Positions 10,039 through 22,008 of a stretch of 64,000 nucleotides of DNA are shown here, one piece after another. The translations under genes were made by a program, and so were the position numbers. The DNA is taken from assembly GCA_030770425.1 (NCBI GenBank), contig JASJFT010000003.1, positions 1 to 64,000 of the forward strand, given 5' to 3'. The DNA comes from Darksidea phi. Its lineage: Eukaryota > Ascomycota > Dothideomycetes > Pleosporales > Lentitheciaceae. The notes beneath the pieces were generated by a model that worked only from the letters and a program-made list of their open reading frames with translations, ran no database searches and was not told the origin of the DNA. Position 1 is the stretch's first letter, and every line of letters starts with the position of its first letter.

Positions 10039-13000
10039 CTATCTAAACAGCGACCTCAAATCCTCCAACTTCTGCCTCGCCGCCTGCTCTTTGCTGCTCT
10101 TCTCTCTCGCCATTGTCAAATCTGCCAGTGCCTTCTTCTTGCGCTGCAGGTCCAACATCTTTTCCTCGAAGCTGTTCTCCATGATGAAACGCTTGATTTC
10201 AACCTCGCGTGTCTGTCCCAGTCTATGAACACGATCAACAGCTTGGGCTTCCGCAGCGGGGTTGAATTGTGGTTCCATTACAAAAGCCTTGTTTGCCTTT
10301 GTAAGATTTAGACCGAGCCCGCCAGCGCCGATGGACACGAGTATAACAGTGACTGTGTCGTCCTTGTCAAAGGCCGTCAACGAGCGATTGCGGGCCTCAC
10401 GAGGCATGCGACCATCGAGGCGCACGTGTTTGTGACCGTAGTTGTTGAGAGCTATTTCGATGAGGTCAAGATGGGTGGTCCACGTCGAGAATACCACGCT
10501 GTATAGAGGTTAGCATGTGTACAGAGAGTTCCAATGGTCGAGCTGCCTGGAGCCCTGCACTTACCTCTTGATGGGCGGTTCCGACGGATTCGCCAGGCTC
10601 CATTCGCGATATATGGCCAAATCATCTAAAAGAGCCCTGGTTTTCGTCGACGGGCCAGTGTACGCGCCAATCTTCTTAGCCAGCTTCGGGTCGCGTTTCA
10701 TGCGCTCACGCTCCTCCATGTATAGCGTGAACCCAGTTTTGCTCAGTTCGAACGAAACCGGCTTGATACGCGAGTCACACCACATGCAGTCGCAAAGCCC
10801 GTCGGGCATCATTGTCTTGTTAAGATCATCCTGAAGCCGTTTGCCGTGCTTGGCACATACGATGTGGTAGCAGGGAGTCATGTATCCAACGGTATCCTTG
10901 CCAGCCTCGTCATCATCATCATCGCTATCGAATACCGCGAGGAGGCGTTCTTTACAGTATTGGCAGCGATCACTGTCGGTCTGGTCCATTAGCTCCAACA
11001 TGTCGTATGCCTGTACATGATTGAGCTCTGGGGCGCTGTTCGGGTCGTCATCGTCGTCAATGGACATGGGATTGTCGTACGTCATGCCATCTGTCAACTT
11101 GAGGGCCTCTTCACTTAGCAAATCACGCCCATGGGCGCAAATAAGACGAAGGTTCGTGATAGCCGTAAGGATACGCGCATAAGACTTGCCTCCTAGCTTG
11201 TCCCCGGAGGTAACAGCATTGACCTTGCGCTGGGAATCGGCCTCGAACCAATCGTGTAATATCTGCTCATCCTTGGAGAACTGCAGCCGAACTATGTTGT
11301 CATGACGCTTCGGAATCTCAATCTCCAGTACACGCTCCTTGATACGACGCAGTGTGACAGAGCTGACTAGGAGCTGTAACTTTGGCACAACCTCGGGGTC
11401 AGCGTTCTTGAACGGGGTGAGTATATGATGATTAAACCCAGCGGTGTTGCCGAATGGGTGTAGGTGTAGGAAACGGAACAAAGCGCCGAGATCCTGGAGA
11501 GTGTTAGCACTGTACAGATCGTAGGGAAGGCCTTCAGAGAGCTGCACGCCTACGGCGACGGTACAATCGGTGGCCATTTACACTGGTTACTTACATCAAG
11601 ACGATTCTGGACAGGTGTTCCAGTGACCGCCCATCGCCGCTGGGCAGGCAACGAACACGCCGCCACAGACTGTTTTGTGGCAGCATTGCGTATAGTATGG
11701 GCCTCATCTAGTACAATCCGGAACCAATGTACGTGTGGTAGAGGCATGGATCGGTCATTAGAGTCAGCCTGTATCATTTGATACGTCGTGATAACGAGGT
11801 CATTGTCGGCGAGGGCCTTGGCAGTGATACTGTTGCGCTGCTTTCCATGATAATTGATCCACTTCAAACCTTGACCCGGCGGAAAATGCTTCTCCAGTTG
11901 GTCCTTCCAGTTGTACATTGTACTTAGGGGGCAGACCAGAAGCGTGGCGCGAGTGTTGATAGTTGGCTGGACCATACCACCACTGCAACGAGGCGGCGGA
12001 GCCTTCTGAGAAAACGCGTAGGCGGCGGCCATGGATTCCTGATCGGCGATGAGGGAAAGGGTACTGAGTGTCTTCCCGAGCCCCATCTCATCGGCCAATA
12101 TGCCTCCCCGACAACTCGGTGGCTTATTCGTGACCTCTTCACCAGTGATCACATGGAGGTAGTATTTCCGGCCATTGCTGCGGTACTTGGGCTGCCAGAG
12201 CGAGTCTTTGCGATTGTCGCCCTCTTCACCCTGCCAGTCTTGCTCCTTGTCCCAAAGGAAATACAAGGCCTGCTTTTGATGCTTGTACAGTTTTGTACGA
12301 ATCATTGGCGAAGGCTCACGAGTGAGCAACTCTTCACTCTCAACCATCGTGTCGAACATGGTTTGCACATCGCTCCGGATTTCGTCAACTGAACGCAGAA
12401 CATAATTGCCGCCAGCACCGGGGACATATCCTCCGTGCTCAGATGTAGGCTGCGCCGCTTCGTTGACGGTAAAAGAGTTGTGCGTCTGAGGGTTGAAGTA
12501 ATCGTAACGATGAAGGTCGAGAATCGGATCTACAAGCGGGACATTTCTCTGCAGGAGGTACTTGCCAATGCTGTGGGCATGTTTTCTAGGACAGTAGAGT
12601 TGAAGAGACATGGAGATGAGACAACTGAGCGGGCTTCCAGGACCGTTCTCGTCTTTCTGTTTTCGGCGAGCGTCAGTCCAAGCCATCCATTTGAGCCCGC
12701 TTGCCGATGAGCCATCCATAAGGGGAGCAAGAGCTCGCGCTGTTATGAGATCTACCTTGCCGAATTCCCGGTTTGTAGGGTCGACTACCATGATGATTAG
12801 AGTATTCGACTGGCCGCTAGAACGGCGGAAGCGGATGGCTATGCGGCCCTGAGAGCCATGGTTGCCCTGGTACTTCTTCGGGTCCTGGTAAGGTACCTGA
12901 TGAGTTTGCACATATGATTGTTTGATTTTGCCGATGCAGATCATCTGCTCAGAGTTGTCTTTGACGACCTGAAGGTCGCCTTCATCGTCACCTGCGGCAT

Positions 13001-13615
13001 CATTAACTTGTGCTCGGCTAAACATAAGGAAGACTTACTCATGGTGAGATCAATTGAAGGGCCCTGCGTCGGGGCTGGCCGATGATTGTTCTGATTGAGA
13101 TCTAGAGCACTTCCGCCTCCGTAATTTACGTGAGGCTTGATAATCTTCTTGCGCTCGTCCTCAGTCCTGATTCTTTTGGCGGGCGACGCGGTGCGTTCTT
13201 GTACGTGGTGGAGGCGCTCCACGAGTGAGATCTGTCCAGCGGTTGCCGGGTGTTCGCGTCCACGCTCCGGCTCTTGCTCAGTGGCGGGGCGCTTTGACAT
13301 TGACTTTGGATTCAAGAGAGAGCGCGCGTCGTATTGCTGAAACTGCGGGGCAGTGCGGAGATTTTCTTGTTGTTGCGCCGCTTCACCGTAGGCCGTTAGC
13401 TGAGGTACGTCAGGCGCACGTGCACCGGTATGAGCCGGTATGTGTTGCATGGCAAACGGCGGCGGCGGCCACAACGCCTGCTCTTCAGACATATTGTTGT
13501 TTGTCGCAGTATAGGAAGTTGAGAAGTTGAAAGAGGGCGAGTTAAGCGAAGAAGATAGTGGGTAGTTACCGCGTTGTCGCGCGCCTCTAGGGTCAAGAAG
13601 CGCAGCGGGGTCCAT
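10039..13615 (-). CDS. SNF2-family ATPase with RING insert, Rad5/HLTF-like (1120 aa)
   Basis: Exons 13039-13615, 11595-12991, 10565-11493 and 10039-10498 join in phase to 1120 residues; the introns are 47, 101 and 66 nt. The N-terminal 190 residues are disordered. Residues about 211-285 (IAIRFRRS, then ARALAPLMD) look HIRAN-like. Walker A is ADEMGLGKT (about 492-499) and motif II is DEAH (621-624), followed by TGTPVQNRLDDLGALF across an intron. A Cys/His cluster at about 835-898 (CQYC, CYHIVC, CDCMWC) is a RING-type insertion between the helicase lobes. The C-lobe has the arginine-finger motif DRVHRLGQ. HLTF/Rad5 proteins are nuclear and act in replication-fork remodelling and PCNA polyubiquitination; others in the group act in chromatin. 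The Rad5 role is inferred. The 101-nt intron is the longest in the window. Confidence 0.88.
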
Positions 13616-14725
13616 GGCGACTATATGGATACAGGATCCGGGGGTGAGAGGAGTCTGTCAGACGTCAAGTAAAAGAGCTGGACAATCCGCTATTGCCACC
13701 CGAACCGTGGTTCTCGAAGGCCGATGTAGCCCGGCGCATTCGAGTGAATTGCCAAGCCTGTAGGTCGTCACCAGTCGCTGCGTAGTCGCTATCAAATCGC
13801 TCGGTCAGCCGTCAAAAGATTTTGTCTAGGAGTGCTATGTATGGAGCGATGTGGAGATAAACAGAGGATAAAGTCGAAGGTTGTCGTCTCTTTCCGGGTG
13901 GGCAAAGTTCACTCAGCGAGAGGTACAGTATCGGGGGGTCTTGCAAGTGAAGGCAAACGTCGGAGGGGACGACGCAGCAGCCGGGTTTTGGTGTCGATCA
14001 ACATGCCAGCCTTACAATATATAATTGAAGCATAGAAGGATGGCTAGAACGCCTCCGCGATGGTGATCAGAATCACGGCTGCCTCTGATGTTAGACCTTG
14101 GAGTCAGCGTTTCTCATTACGCCACTGTGGCTAGTGCCTTGGTCTGTGCAAGGGTCAGATGACCCATTGCTATATGCGATGCCGGCATGTCGATCCAGCC
14201 ATGCCGTGTTAGATTTAAAAAGAAAGTATGCTGTCGCAGATGACAAGGTCAAATGACTTGATAATATGCCACACAACATCTCTGAGCCAAGGGGCAACGA
14301 GAGTTTGAGTAACCGCTAATAATCTTGTAGTTCTCCCCTAGTGCCCGCATAATCTCGGACTATCCCCAGGAACAAACGCGCTTTTTGGAGATATCGTTTA
14401 TTGTTGTGTGGGGTGACTTCGTGCGATTATAATGCGCTGTCTGTTTAAAGTGGGAAGCAAGCGGCCGCAAGGTACGATTAATCCAACCCGAGAATCGTAA
14501 TTGATGTTACTACTACAAGACATCCATAGGGGATAGATACTCACGTCTATGCGGCGAAAATACACATGCCCCACAGGACTTGACATTACCACATCCAAAC
14601 CGTCAAAACAAAACGCCGCCTATGCAATCCCACTCACGCGTCTGAACAACCCAAGTCTAGTTCCAACCCATGCAAACCAGCCCTTTTGTTCCAGGTTCTT
14701 TAATATACTCATACAAGCTAGGTAA
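13616..14725. other. intergenic, no gene recognised
   Basis: This contains the SNF2 gene promoter at its left end and the 3' flank of the PI 4-kinase gene at its right end. Only short frames without domain character are present. No tRNA was seen. Confidence 0.5.
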
Positions 14726-17106
14726 TCAACAACAAGTGAACACCGGATTCTTACTCTTAACCTGCTCCAACCGCTCCACAATGACCGTCTTCCGATTCCC
14801 ATCCTGATCCTCATTCACCGCATAACCCAAGTCGCCCTCATCATCTTCCTCTCCCCCGTAGCCGCTGCCGTGGCCTCCTCTCGTCACTAGTGAGTACCTG
14901 CGACGATGCTGCTTCTTAGACCCTTGTTCACGATGCCTCGGTGCATCATAGCTCATTCGTGTACGGTGACTTGGGCGGTCGTTTGACGGCGAGCCAGTCA
15001 TAGCGCGCGAAGTCCACGTCACATCTTGTACGGTGGCAGGAGATTCGGGAATCTTGCCGTTGATGTCTTCGGGTTGGGCGGGGCGACGAATGTCCGCGGA
15101 GCTGCTTTCGCGGGAGAGATTGAAGCGATTTCCAGAGGCTTGCTCTAGAGGTGGCGAATTCATAAGCAAATCAGGCTGCGGTTTCTGCGGAGGGGTCGAT
15201 AAAGCCGTAATGTCCATCTCCTCCTGTTCTGCAAGTGCAGATTTATGTCTGTTCGGTTGATGTTTGCGACGCATTTCTGCGGAGGGAGCACGGAGGGGCA
15301 CTGCGATGGGAATGTCTACTAGATCATCCCAGACACATACTCGTGCTCTGCGTGTGAGTTCGAGCGGCCCGTGGTCGGGTAACTTGAGAGTTTCTACGAC
15401 ATTCCAGGCTTGACCCTTCATTACAGCGATCTGCTTTGCGTACATGCGCTCTTTGAAGTCGTCGTCTTGTGTGAAGCACTTTCGGAGTGCTAGTTGTGTG
15501 TCGCTCCACCATTGCTTTGACGTGAGAAGGGGAAGGAAGTGGCGGCGCGTCGCTTCTGAGAAGGGCTGGCCAATGAGTGATACGGGAAGGAAGAGCCAGC
15601 CAAAGGGGTAGCTTCGCCACTATACAGATGTCAGATAGGGGTATAATGTAGGTTGAGATATCTTACAGCATCCGGGTGCTTCCATGGCCACGACAAGCTG
15701 TTGTCGATCGCACCAATGGAGACCGAAGGCGTTGGTCCATTTTGCATGGGCGTAGTTGACCGACTCGTCGCTGTCATGGGCTCCCGGCGCCCGTACGGAT
15801 CCAGTTCAGACATGGATTGCCTCGTGTAGTCACTGGGTCCATCCTTGTCTTCACCATCAGCATGCCCGTTCATCTTTGGGGGCTCTGCCACGATGCTCGC
15901 TTGTTGAGACTGCTCGTCGATCTTGATCATCCAGTTGTCCAGCCCTCTGTCTGTGTTGCGCATAATGTAGTCTAAGATGACGAGCTTCTCCAACTGTTCC
16001 CGGAACGACTGTTGCAGGCCTTCTGTCCAGAACTCCCTCCGCTGTCCTTGTTGTTGCGGGTCGGCAGTATTCGGGCGTGTCTCCTCATCATCCTCGTCTT
16101 CCGACTGTGGGCCACTTGGCCTGCACTCCTCCGCCCATCTCCGCTTCTTCTTTCTCCGTGCCCCGTTGTCAGCCCTGGGACTGTGCTGATCCGGCCAAGG
16201 GTTCTCCTTTAAGAATATATTCGCGTCCTTGAAGCCCTTCAAGAATACCTGGAAACTGCCCGGCTTCTCCGGAAACGGCTTCTTCTTCCTATAGTATGCC
16301 CGTCGATCCCAAAAGTCATAATGGAAGGATTTCGAGGAGAGGGAGACGACTTCGGTGGGGGGTACAAGATTCGTGCGGAGCTGGGTATCGAGGACGTAGG
16401 CGGCGGCTTCAGAGATGTAGCTCAGATTGGGTATAAGGCAGGCTCTGCCAAAGAAGAAAGGGAACAGATTTCGATGTATCCACTTCGTCCATTTCGGGTT
16501 TCGCGACGCGTACGGCTCCTCGTCTTTTGGCTTGAAGACACCCACCACCTTGCCCTGCGTGTTCCGCGCAAAGTAACTGCCAGAACTGCCCTGCGTGATC
16601 AGCTTCGGATGTGTCCCCATCTCAATAGCCGCCCTGACGCTTTCCACAATGTCATCAAACTGCAGCTTCGTCATGCGGTCCGAGGAGCCCTCGTACTCAA
16701 ACGCCAGTGTCTCCGCCGTCGCCGGACGCACCCAATCCGGTGCCTGGAACACGGAGTGATGTATCTCCAGCGGCTCATCATCTGGTGCTTCCTTCTGCCG
16801 CTTGATCTTGAACTTTTGTGCGATCTCGTCCGCCCAGCGCTCAAAGCGGGCGTTTATAGCCTTTATGTCCACTCCCGAATTGCTCCGCTGCCGTCGCCCG
16901 GAGAGTGTTCTCCGTAGGTTCGGTGATGATTCGCCTGATTGCGGCATGCGCATTCGTGAGTTCCGCTTGGGCTGGATGGGGGCATAGGAGCTGGACAGCG
17001 TGCGGTCGTGGAGCTCGTCTTCGTTGTCATCGTGCGAATCTTCTTCCTCTTCGGCTTGGGCTATTCGGGCATAGCCTGAGGTCGGAGGTCTTTTATTTCG
17101 AGGCAT
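14726..17106 (-). CDS. lsb6: type II phosphatidylinositol 4-kinase (777 aa)
   Basis: Two exons, 15667-17106 and 14726-15619, with a 47-nt intron, give 777 residues. The protein phosphorylates phosphatidylinositol at the 4-position on endosomal, vacuolar or plasma membranes (family knowledge). Seen directly are an acidic/basic disordered N-terminus, the ATP-binding segment TQGSSGSYFARN then VVGVFKPKDEEPY, the type II motif NLFPFFFGRACLIPNLSYISEAAAY (given here as start and end blocks NLFPFFFGRAC and YISEAAAY), the catalytic loop DYIMRNTDRGLDNWMIK, and the DAWRSYPFGWLFLP block created by the splice. The C-terminus ends in Cys-Cys, a possible lipidation site. A basic Ser-rich region precedes it. 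Ask1 is next upstream, on the same strand. Confidence 0.9.
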
Positions 17107-17383
17107 GCCTATGGATTAACGAAAGCAATGCTTGGGTAATAGTTGGCGTATTGGAAAGGGAGCCTCGCATTATTGAATGACGGAGCTGTTGCATATGGAT
17201 CGCCGGCCGGGATTAGCGCCCGGTTGTGGACACGTGCGCGAGTATCTAAGAACGAATTTATTTCTAAGAAACGGCAGCTTTTAGTATTTGAACAAGGAGA
17301 TGACATTGTCTATGTATCTATAGATGGGTATCGTCGCGACTAACTACTCCTGCCCGCACCACTCTTGCTGCTCGTGTGCTTCC

Positions 17384-18671
17384 TCAAAACGAATCGTCCA
17401 TATCGACCTGGCGCCTCACAACGCTTGGGCTGTCTTCGTCCATTCCTCGAGTGCTGTCTGTGATGTCTCCTCCAGCTGTCATAAGCAGATCTTCGACGAT
17501 ACGCTTGCTAGCCTCGCGGGCTGGCGTCTGCAGCAGCTTGCTCTGCGGAATATGAAACTGGATCGTCTTCGGGGGACTGAAACCCATTTCATCCTCTTCC
17601 TCGCTGTCACTATCGAAGACGTTAACCCCAGACCTAGTGATACTGAACGGCAGTTTTCCTTTCCCGGGTGTTTGTACACTCACACCCGGAGTCCGCGGCG
17701 TCTTCAGAGGCGAAAAGATGTCGGCACGGAGCTGCGGCGCAGGTGAAGAGGGCGGAGACGAGTCAACTGCCCATTTTGGCAAAGCGGTAGTTGCACCCCC
17801 AGGGGTTGGAGCGCCGCGGCGGGCCGTTGCTGGTGTGAACGCGCCCGTGGGCTTGTACTTTCTCGGGCTTATCAGGGGCGTTGCTTGCACACGGTAGGTC
17901 TTGTCAAGTACGCGGTGCAGAAGGGGATCCTGATTGAACGGTGCCCTCTTCTCAGATGTTGGCGGTACGAAGGGCGAAGAATCCAATAGCGAAGTCATGT
18001 CCGGCAAAGCCTGCGTCTTCCCTGGTGTTGTTGGATCTAGCTTGGGCGTGCGCGAGCCCGTCAACTCGCGCCGCAGGCTCTCATAAGGGGAGGAAAAGTC
18101 GGCGAAGACAGGCTCCTTTCCGCCAGTATTCGGTGCTCTTGGCGTGCTGTGTGCGTGTGCCATGGAAGGTGAATCGATTGTAGATGTGTTCTCCTCCAAA
18201 TCTGCTTGTGACGAGGACGGCCGCGGTGGTGTTGCAGTTGCGCCCGTCACCGTGTTGCCTTCTACCGTCTCGTCCTCGTAAATTTGGCTCTGTTGTGTAT
18301 CTTCATGCACCGTCGATTCGTCTGCATCAGCTGCCTCGTAGCCAGACAGGGAGACGTTTGCGCTCGCTTCGAAGAATTGTTTCCAAAACTGAAGAGAGAT
18401 TAGCCTTCATGCCTCAGTTGAAGAAGATATGCATGTACCTTTGAACCTTCCCAGACTGCCTCCGAGTGTTTCCCATATTGCTCGACAATCGGAAGTATAC
18501 TGCTAGTGACGATTCGGTGCGCTCGGCTGAAGTTGTGGTCGATTTCTACTGTTGTCAGTCTTTGTTTGCGGGGTATGGTTGATCCAGGCTACCTTGGAGG
18601 GTCAGCGTAATTGACTGTTCCAGCTTCTCCAGCTCTTCCGTGAGCGAGAGGTTTCGCTGCTGCGGCGCCAT
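17384..18671 (-). CDS. ask1: DASH/Dam1 complex subunit Ask1 (396 aa)
   Basis: Exons 18593-18671, 18439-18545 and 17384-18388 (introns 47 and 50 nt) give 396 residues. The conserved N-terminal domain is built from all three exons: LTEELEKLEQSITLTLQ, then EIDHNFSRAHRIVTSSILP, then the VWEGSKFWKQFFEASANV block. The rest is a long disordered tail rich in Ser/Thr-Pro sites (many TP and SP pairs), ending near a conserved IPQSKLLQTPAREASKRIV block. Ask1 is a component of the kinetochore-microtubule coupling ring in the nucleus and a known Cdk target, which fits the SP/TP density. The second acceptor is CAGTAG, so a one-residue alternative is possible. The N-terminal match is strong. Confidence 0.9.
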
Positions 18672-19295
18672 GCTTTGCCGGGAGCGGTCCATTGTGCGCC
18701 GTGTTGCGGGCCTCTGGCTACGTGTTGACGATTCAGATATTCAGATCCACGACGCGCTTCGGGACGGCTCCTCGCGAGAAAAAGTGCGCTAACTCGGAAC
18801 GAGCTAGCCTACCTATGCATGCGCTTCCCCGCCATTCCTCCACAACTCCTCTCCCTGCTCCGAGGGATGGATAGGCCCATCAAGGAGTGACTTGGTAACC
18901 TCAGCAAGATGGCCGTGCAGCTGTTTCCGTCCCCGAGGAGCTATCGATGTTGCCGTCAATCCGACGGCCTTAGGACGCTGGCTGTCTTGAAATAATCGGG
19001 AATATGTCGTGGATAGATCCATGATGGCCTGGGTTCACGTATTCAGACGGCCGCCAAGCCTTATTTCCGGCGAGATCATATCGCTCCGAACTACCAATTA
19101 AGATGAAGCTACTGTAAAAGTATTGAGGGGTTGACGCACACCCCGCCTAACGGACGGGTTTGTTCAGCTACCCCCCAGGACCATGCGTGCGGAGAAGGTA
19201 GGTATAAATACGACGTGGAGCCGCAGCTAGCTCGTCCCGCATCGACTTCATGATCTTCATCGCTTATCTGGAGTTCCATTAGCTTACTATCCAGT
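18672..19295. other. divergent promoter region between ask1 and the SDR gene
   Basis: This 624-bp stretch holds the promoters of both flanking genes. A minus-strand frame of 69 codons (18813-19022) has no recognisable features and is not called. Confidence 0.5.
19203..19210 (+). promoter_or_regulatory. TATA box of the SDR gene
   Basis: TATAAATA stands 93 bp upstream of the ATG at 19296, a plausible distance for a fungal core promoter. Confidence 0.45.
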
Positions 19296-20298
19296 ATGGC
19301 CTTCCGCTTACCAGCTCGGACGCTCTGGCGAGCTTCACCAAAATTCTCGTCGCTTCCACGGCCGGCCTCTCAAACCCCGCAATGGGTGAGGAGATACGTA
19401 ACGCCGACTTCAGAACAGCAGAGTCGGACTGCTATTGTTACAGGCTCAGCGCGTGGGATGTAGGCGTTTCTCAACTCCTTCGGCTCACGCCTCTTCTGAC
19501 CCACGATAGCGGTAAAGCAATTGCACTTCGTCTCGCGCACGATGGCTACGACATATGCGTGAACGACGTCCAGGCAAACCAGTCGGGAGCTGAAGCGGTT
19601 GTGAAACAGATTAAAGGCATGGGTCGAAATGCTTTCCCATATGCAGCAGATGTCTCAAATCTCCGAGAGGTGCAACAGATGGTCGAAGCAAGCGTGAAAG
19701 AGCTGGGGCCTCTGAACACAATGGTCGCAAATGCTGGCATCGCACAAGTCAAGCCTCTTCTAGATTTGACGGAGCAGGATCTAAAGCGAATGTTCGAAGT
19801 GAACGGTAACCCAGCTGCTAACTCCCCCTCGACCGCGCAGAGCTAACCTTACCAGTCTTTGGCGTGTACAATTGCTACTCAACTGCTGCAAAACATATGA
19901 TATCCCAAGGTACCGGCGGCAAAATTCTCGGCGCAGCCTCTATTGTCGCTTTCAAACCCTTCGCTCTTCTCTCCCATTACAGTGCCTCCAAATGGGCAGT
20001 CCGTGGTCTCACGCAAGCTTTCGCCATGGAAATGGCAATCCACAGGATCACTGTCAACGCTTATGCCCCTGGTATTGTCGGCACCGCTATGTGGGACCTT
20101 ATTGATGAAGAGTTGGGCAAATTGAAGGGTGCTAAGAAGGGCGATACAATCAAGAAGTACAGCAAGGACTTAATCGCACTAGGGAGGACAAGTGTGCCGG
20201 AAGATGTGAGTAGTACGGTGAGTTTTCTGTGTGGGAAAGACTCGGATTATATGACGGGGCAGACTATCGTTATTGATGGAGGTATTATCTTTACATAG
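19296..20298 (+). CDS. short-chain dehydrogenase/reductase with mitochondrial-type presequence (300 aa)
   Basis: Exons 19296-19459, 19510-19805 and 19856-20298 (two 50-nt introns) give 300 residues. The first 38 residues are rich in Arg, Ser and Pro without acids, typical of a mitochondrial targeting peptide. The Rossmann cofactor motif TGSARGIG (about 49-56) is assembled across the first intron. NAG (129-131), Ser182, and the catalytic YSASK with Tyr195 and Lys199 follow. The C-terminus has DYMTGQTIVIDGG. The pattern resembles the diacetyl/acetoin reductase and 3-oxoacyl-ACP-reductase-like branch of classical SDRs, using NAD(P)H; the substrate is not known. Confidence 0.87.
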
Positions 20299-20373
20299 CG
20301 ACGACCGCGTCAACTGCCTCTGCAGTGAGAGTATTGTTTTTCCTGCGTGCGGCTCAAGAGCCTGTTCATGATC

Positions 20374-20453
20374 CATGGATAACTTTGGCTAGCTACCAAG
20401 CTTGACAATGGACACGTTTCTCAACAACTTTTAAATAGCGGACCAAGGTAAAT
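20374..20453 (+). repeat. dispersed repeat, copy 2
   Basis: This matches 90-163 at the start of the window (core CATGGAT to TTTCTCAACAAC). It begins 75 bp after the SDR stop codon. The match is by eye and includes about one single-base gap. Confidence 0.55.
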
Positions 20454-21132
20454 GAAAACTCCGAATTGTGCACTGTGATCCCTCGCTTTACATAGCCACG
20501 CTCCAATTCTCTTATCGGTGGAGCGCTAACATCGGGGCGAGCAGAAGTAGTTCTGCGTACGGGTACACCCTGGTGGAACTTATCGACTTCACGGAGCTCG
20601 TAAGGGCCATCTTACGTATCCCGTTCACATTTGGCCTGGATACATGACGTAGGCTTTCTGCAATTGCAGTCAAATGTGGGTACGTAGGGATTGTTAAGGA
20701 CAATAAACCCATGGTTTCTATAGCCTAACCCGCATACCGGATTCTACCAGATTTATCAAGAAGTCATAGACAGACAAAGAACAGATTTACGGGATCACCA
20801 ACATTCGAAGAGGTGACAAATGCTCCATGGCTGTTGGACAACAACATGTCAACAGATCTCAATAGTGGTACACACAACAATGTACAGACCACCAAGCGAC
20901 GTCGCCTATGTCACGCCGTATCCACCGCTGGCAAGTCCATGATTGTTGAGCTGGTAAGCTATTTTCCCATGACCTAACCTCACCAACAATTACGTGGCAT
21001 CCCTATGCTGTATTTACGTTTCTCCCCCCCTACGAATCCCTATAAGACCTTCCTCAAGAGCCATACCTAGTATATGTACCATTCCATATTCTCATAGACT
21101 TTGCCATTACACCCAAATAAGTCGTCGCTAAT
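20454..21132. other. intergenic, promoter of the Apple-like gene
   Basis: No gene is recognised between the repeat and 21133. A CCTATAAGACC near 21037-21050 could be the core promoter of the next gene. Confidence 0.4.
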
Positions 21133-22008
21133 ATGGTCGCCCTCACCGCAATTCTGCTTGCAGCTGGGTCCTCATTCTCCCACCCCAACTCGACATCCGT
21201 GAGCAGTCTGCAGCCCCGCGCAGACTGCGCAGACAACACACCTTGTCCCGCAAGCGATGGCTGTACCTTCACAGCCGATAATGGCAACAAGTTTGTCGTT
21301 CAATGCGGGATGGACCTCTACGGTAATGATTTACAGGTCGCGCGCGTACGTTTCTTCTTCAATCCTTCCTTCTTGATATGCAGCGCATTATCCGAGGATA
21401 GAGACATTTTGCTAAGTTGCTTCTGTGCATAATATAGGCCTCGACAATGGGTGAATGCTTGACAGCATGCTCGTATACGAAGGGCTGTGTGGGTGCTAGC
21501 TACTTGAAACCGGACTGCTATCTGAAATCTGCCATCACGCCAGCTGTTGAAAAGTATGTAATCAACATATCCTCAGCCCATCTTATCCCACTAACAACTC
21601 TCCAGCGATGCAGTAACAGCCGCCACCTTAACTGGTCCAGCTGCAACCACGCCCGAATACTTCTTCAACAACTGCACCAGCCATGGTGACACCATTAGCA
21701 CATTCTGCCCCCGCAAAGACAACATGCCTGACTCAGGCTGTCTCGCCGACACGTCTAACGCGTATTGGCAGGTACGCTGCGGGCGAGACTTCTATGGTGG
21801 CGACTACGCTATGGCGACGACGGCTTCTTTTGCGGATTGCTTGAGGCGTTGTGATGCTGTCGGAACTACAAATTGCAATGCTGTCAGTTTTGTGCCCGAC
21901 AACGGTGGCACGAGACTGGGGAGGGGATTGTGCTACATGAAGAGTTCGGTCGGCGCGGCGGTCGTTAACGACAAGGTGATTGGGGGATATGTTGCACAGG
22001 TTGGGTGA
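21133..22008 (+). CDS. secreted protein with two Apple/PAN-like repeats (243 aa)
   Basis: Exons 21133-21345, 21438-21553 and 21606-22008 (introns 92 and 52 nt) give 243 residues. The N-terminus is a short signal peptide (MVALTAILLAAGSSFS). Two related Cys-rich units follow. Unit one has DGCTFTADNGNKFVVQCGMD, then GECLTAC and CYLKS. Unit two has CLADTSNAYWQVRCGRDFYG, then DCLRRC, NCNAVSF and CYMKS. The repeated layout is that of tandem PAN/Apple-like domains, which bind carbohydrates or proteins. The protein is probably extracellular, as a wall component or secreted lectin-like factor. The role is inferred. Confidence 0.75.

Noticed and set aside
18813..19022. 69-codon minus-strand frame between ask1 and the SDR gene
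   Set aside because: No family resemblance; it occupies the divergent promoter.
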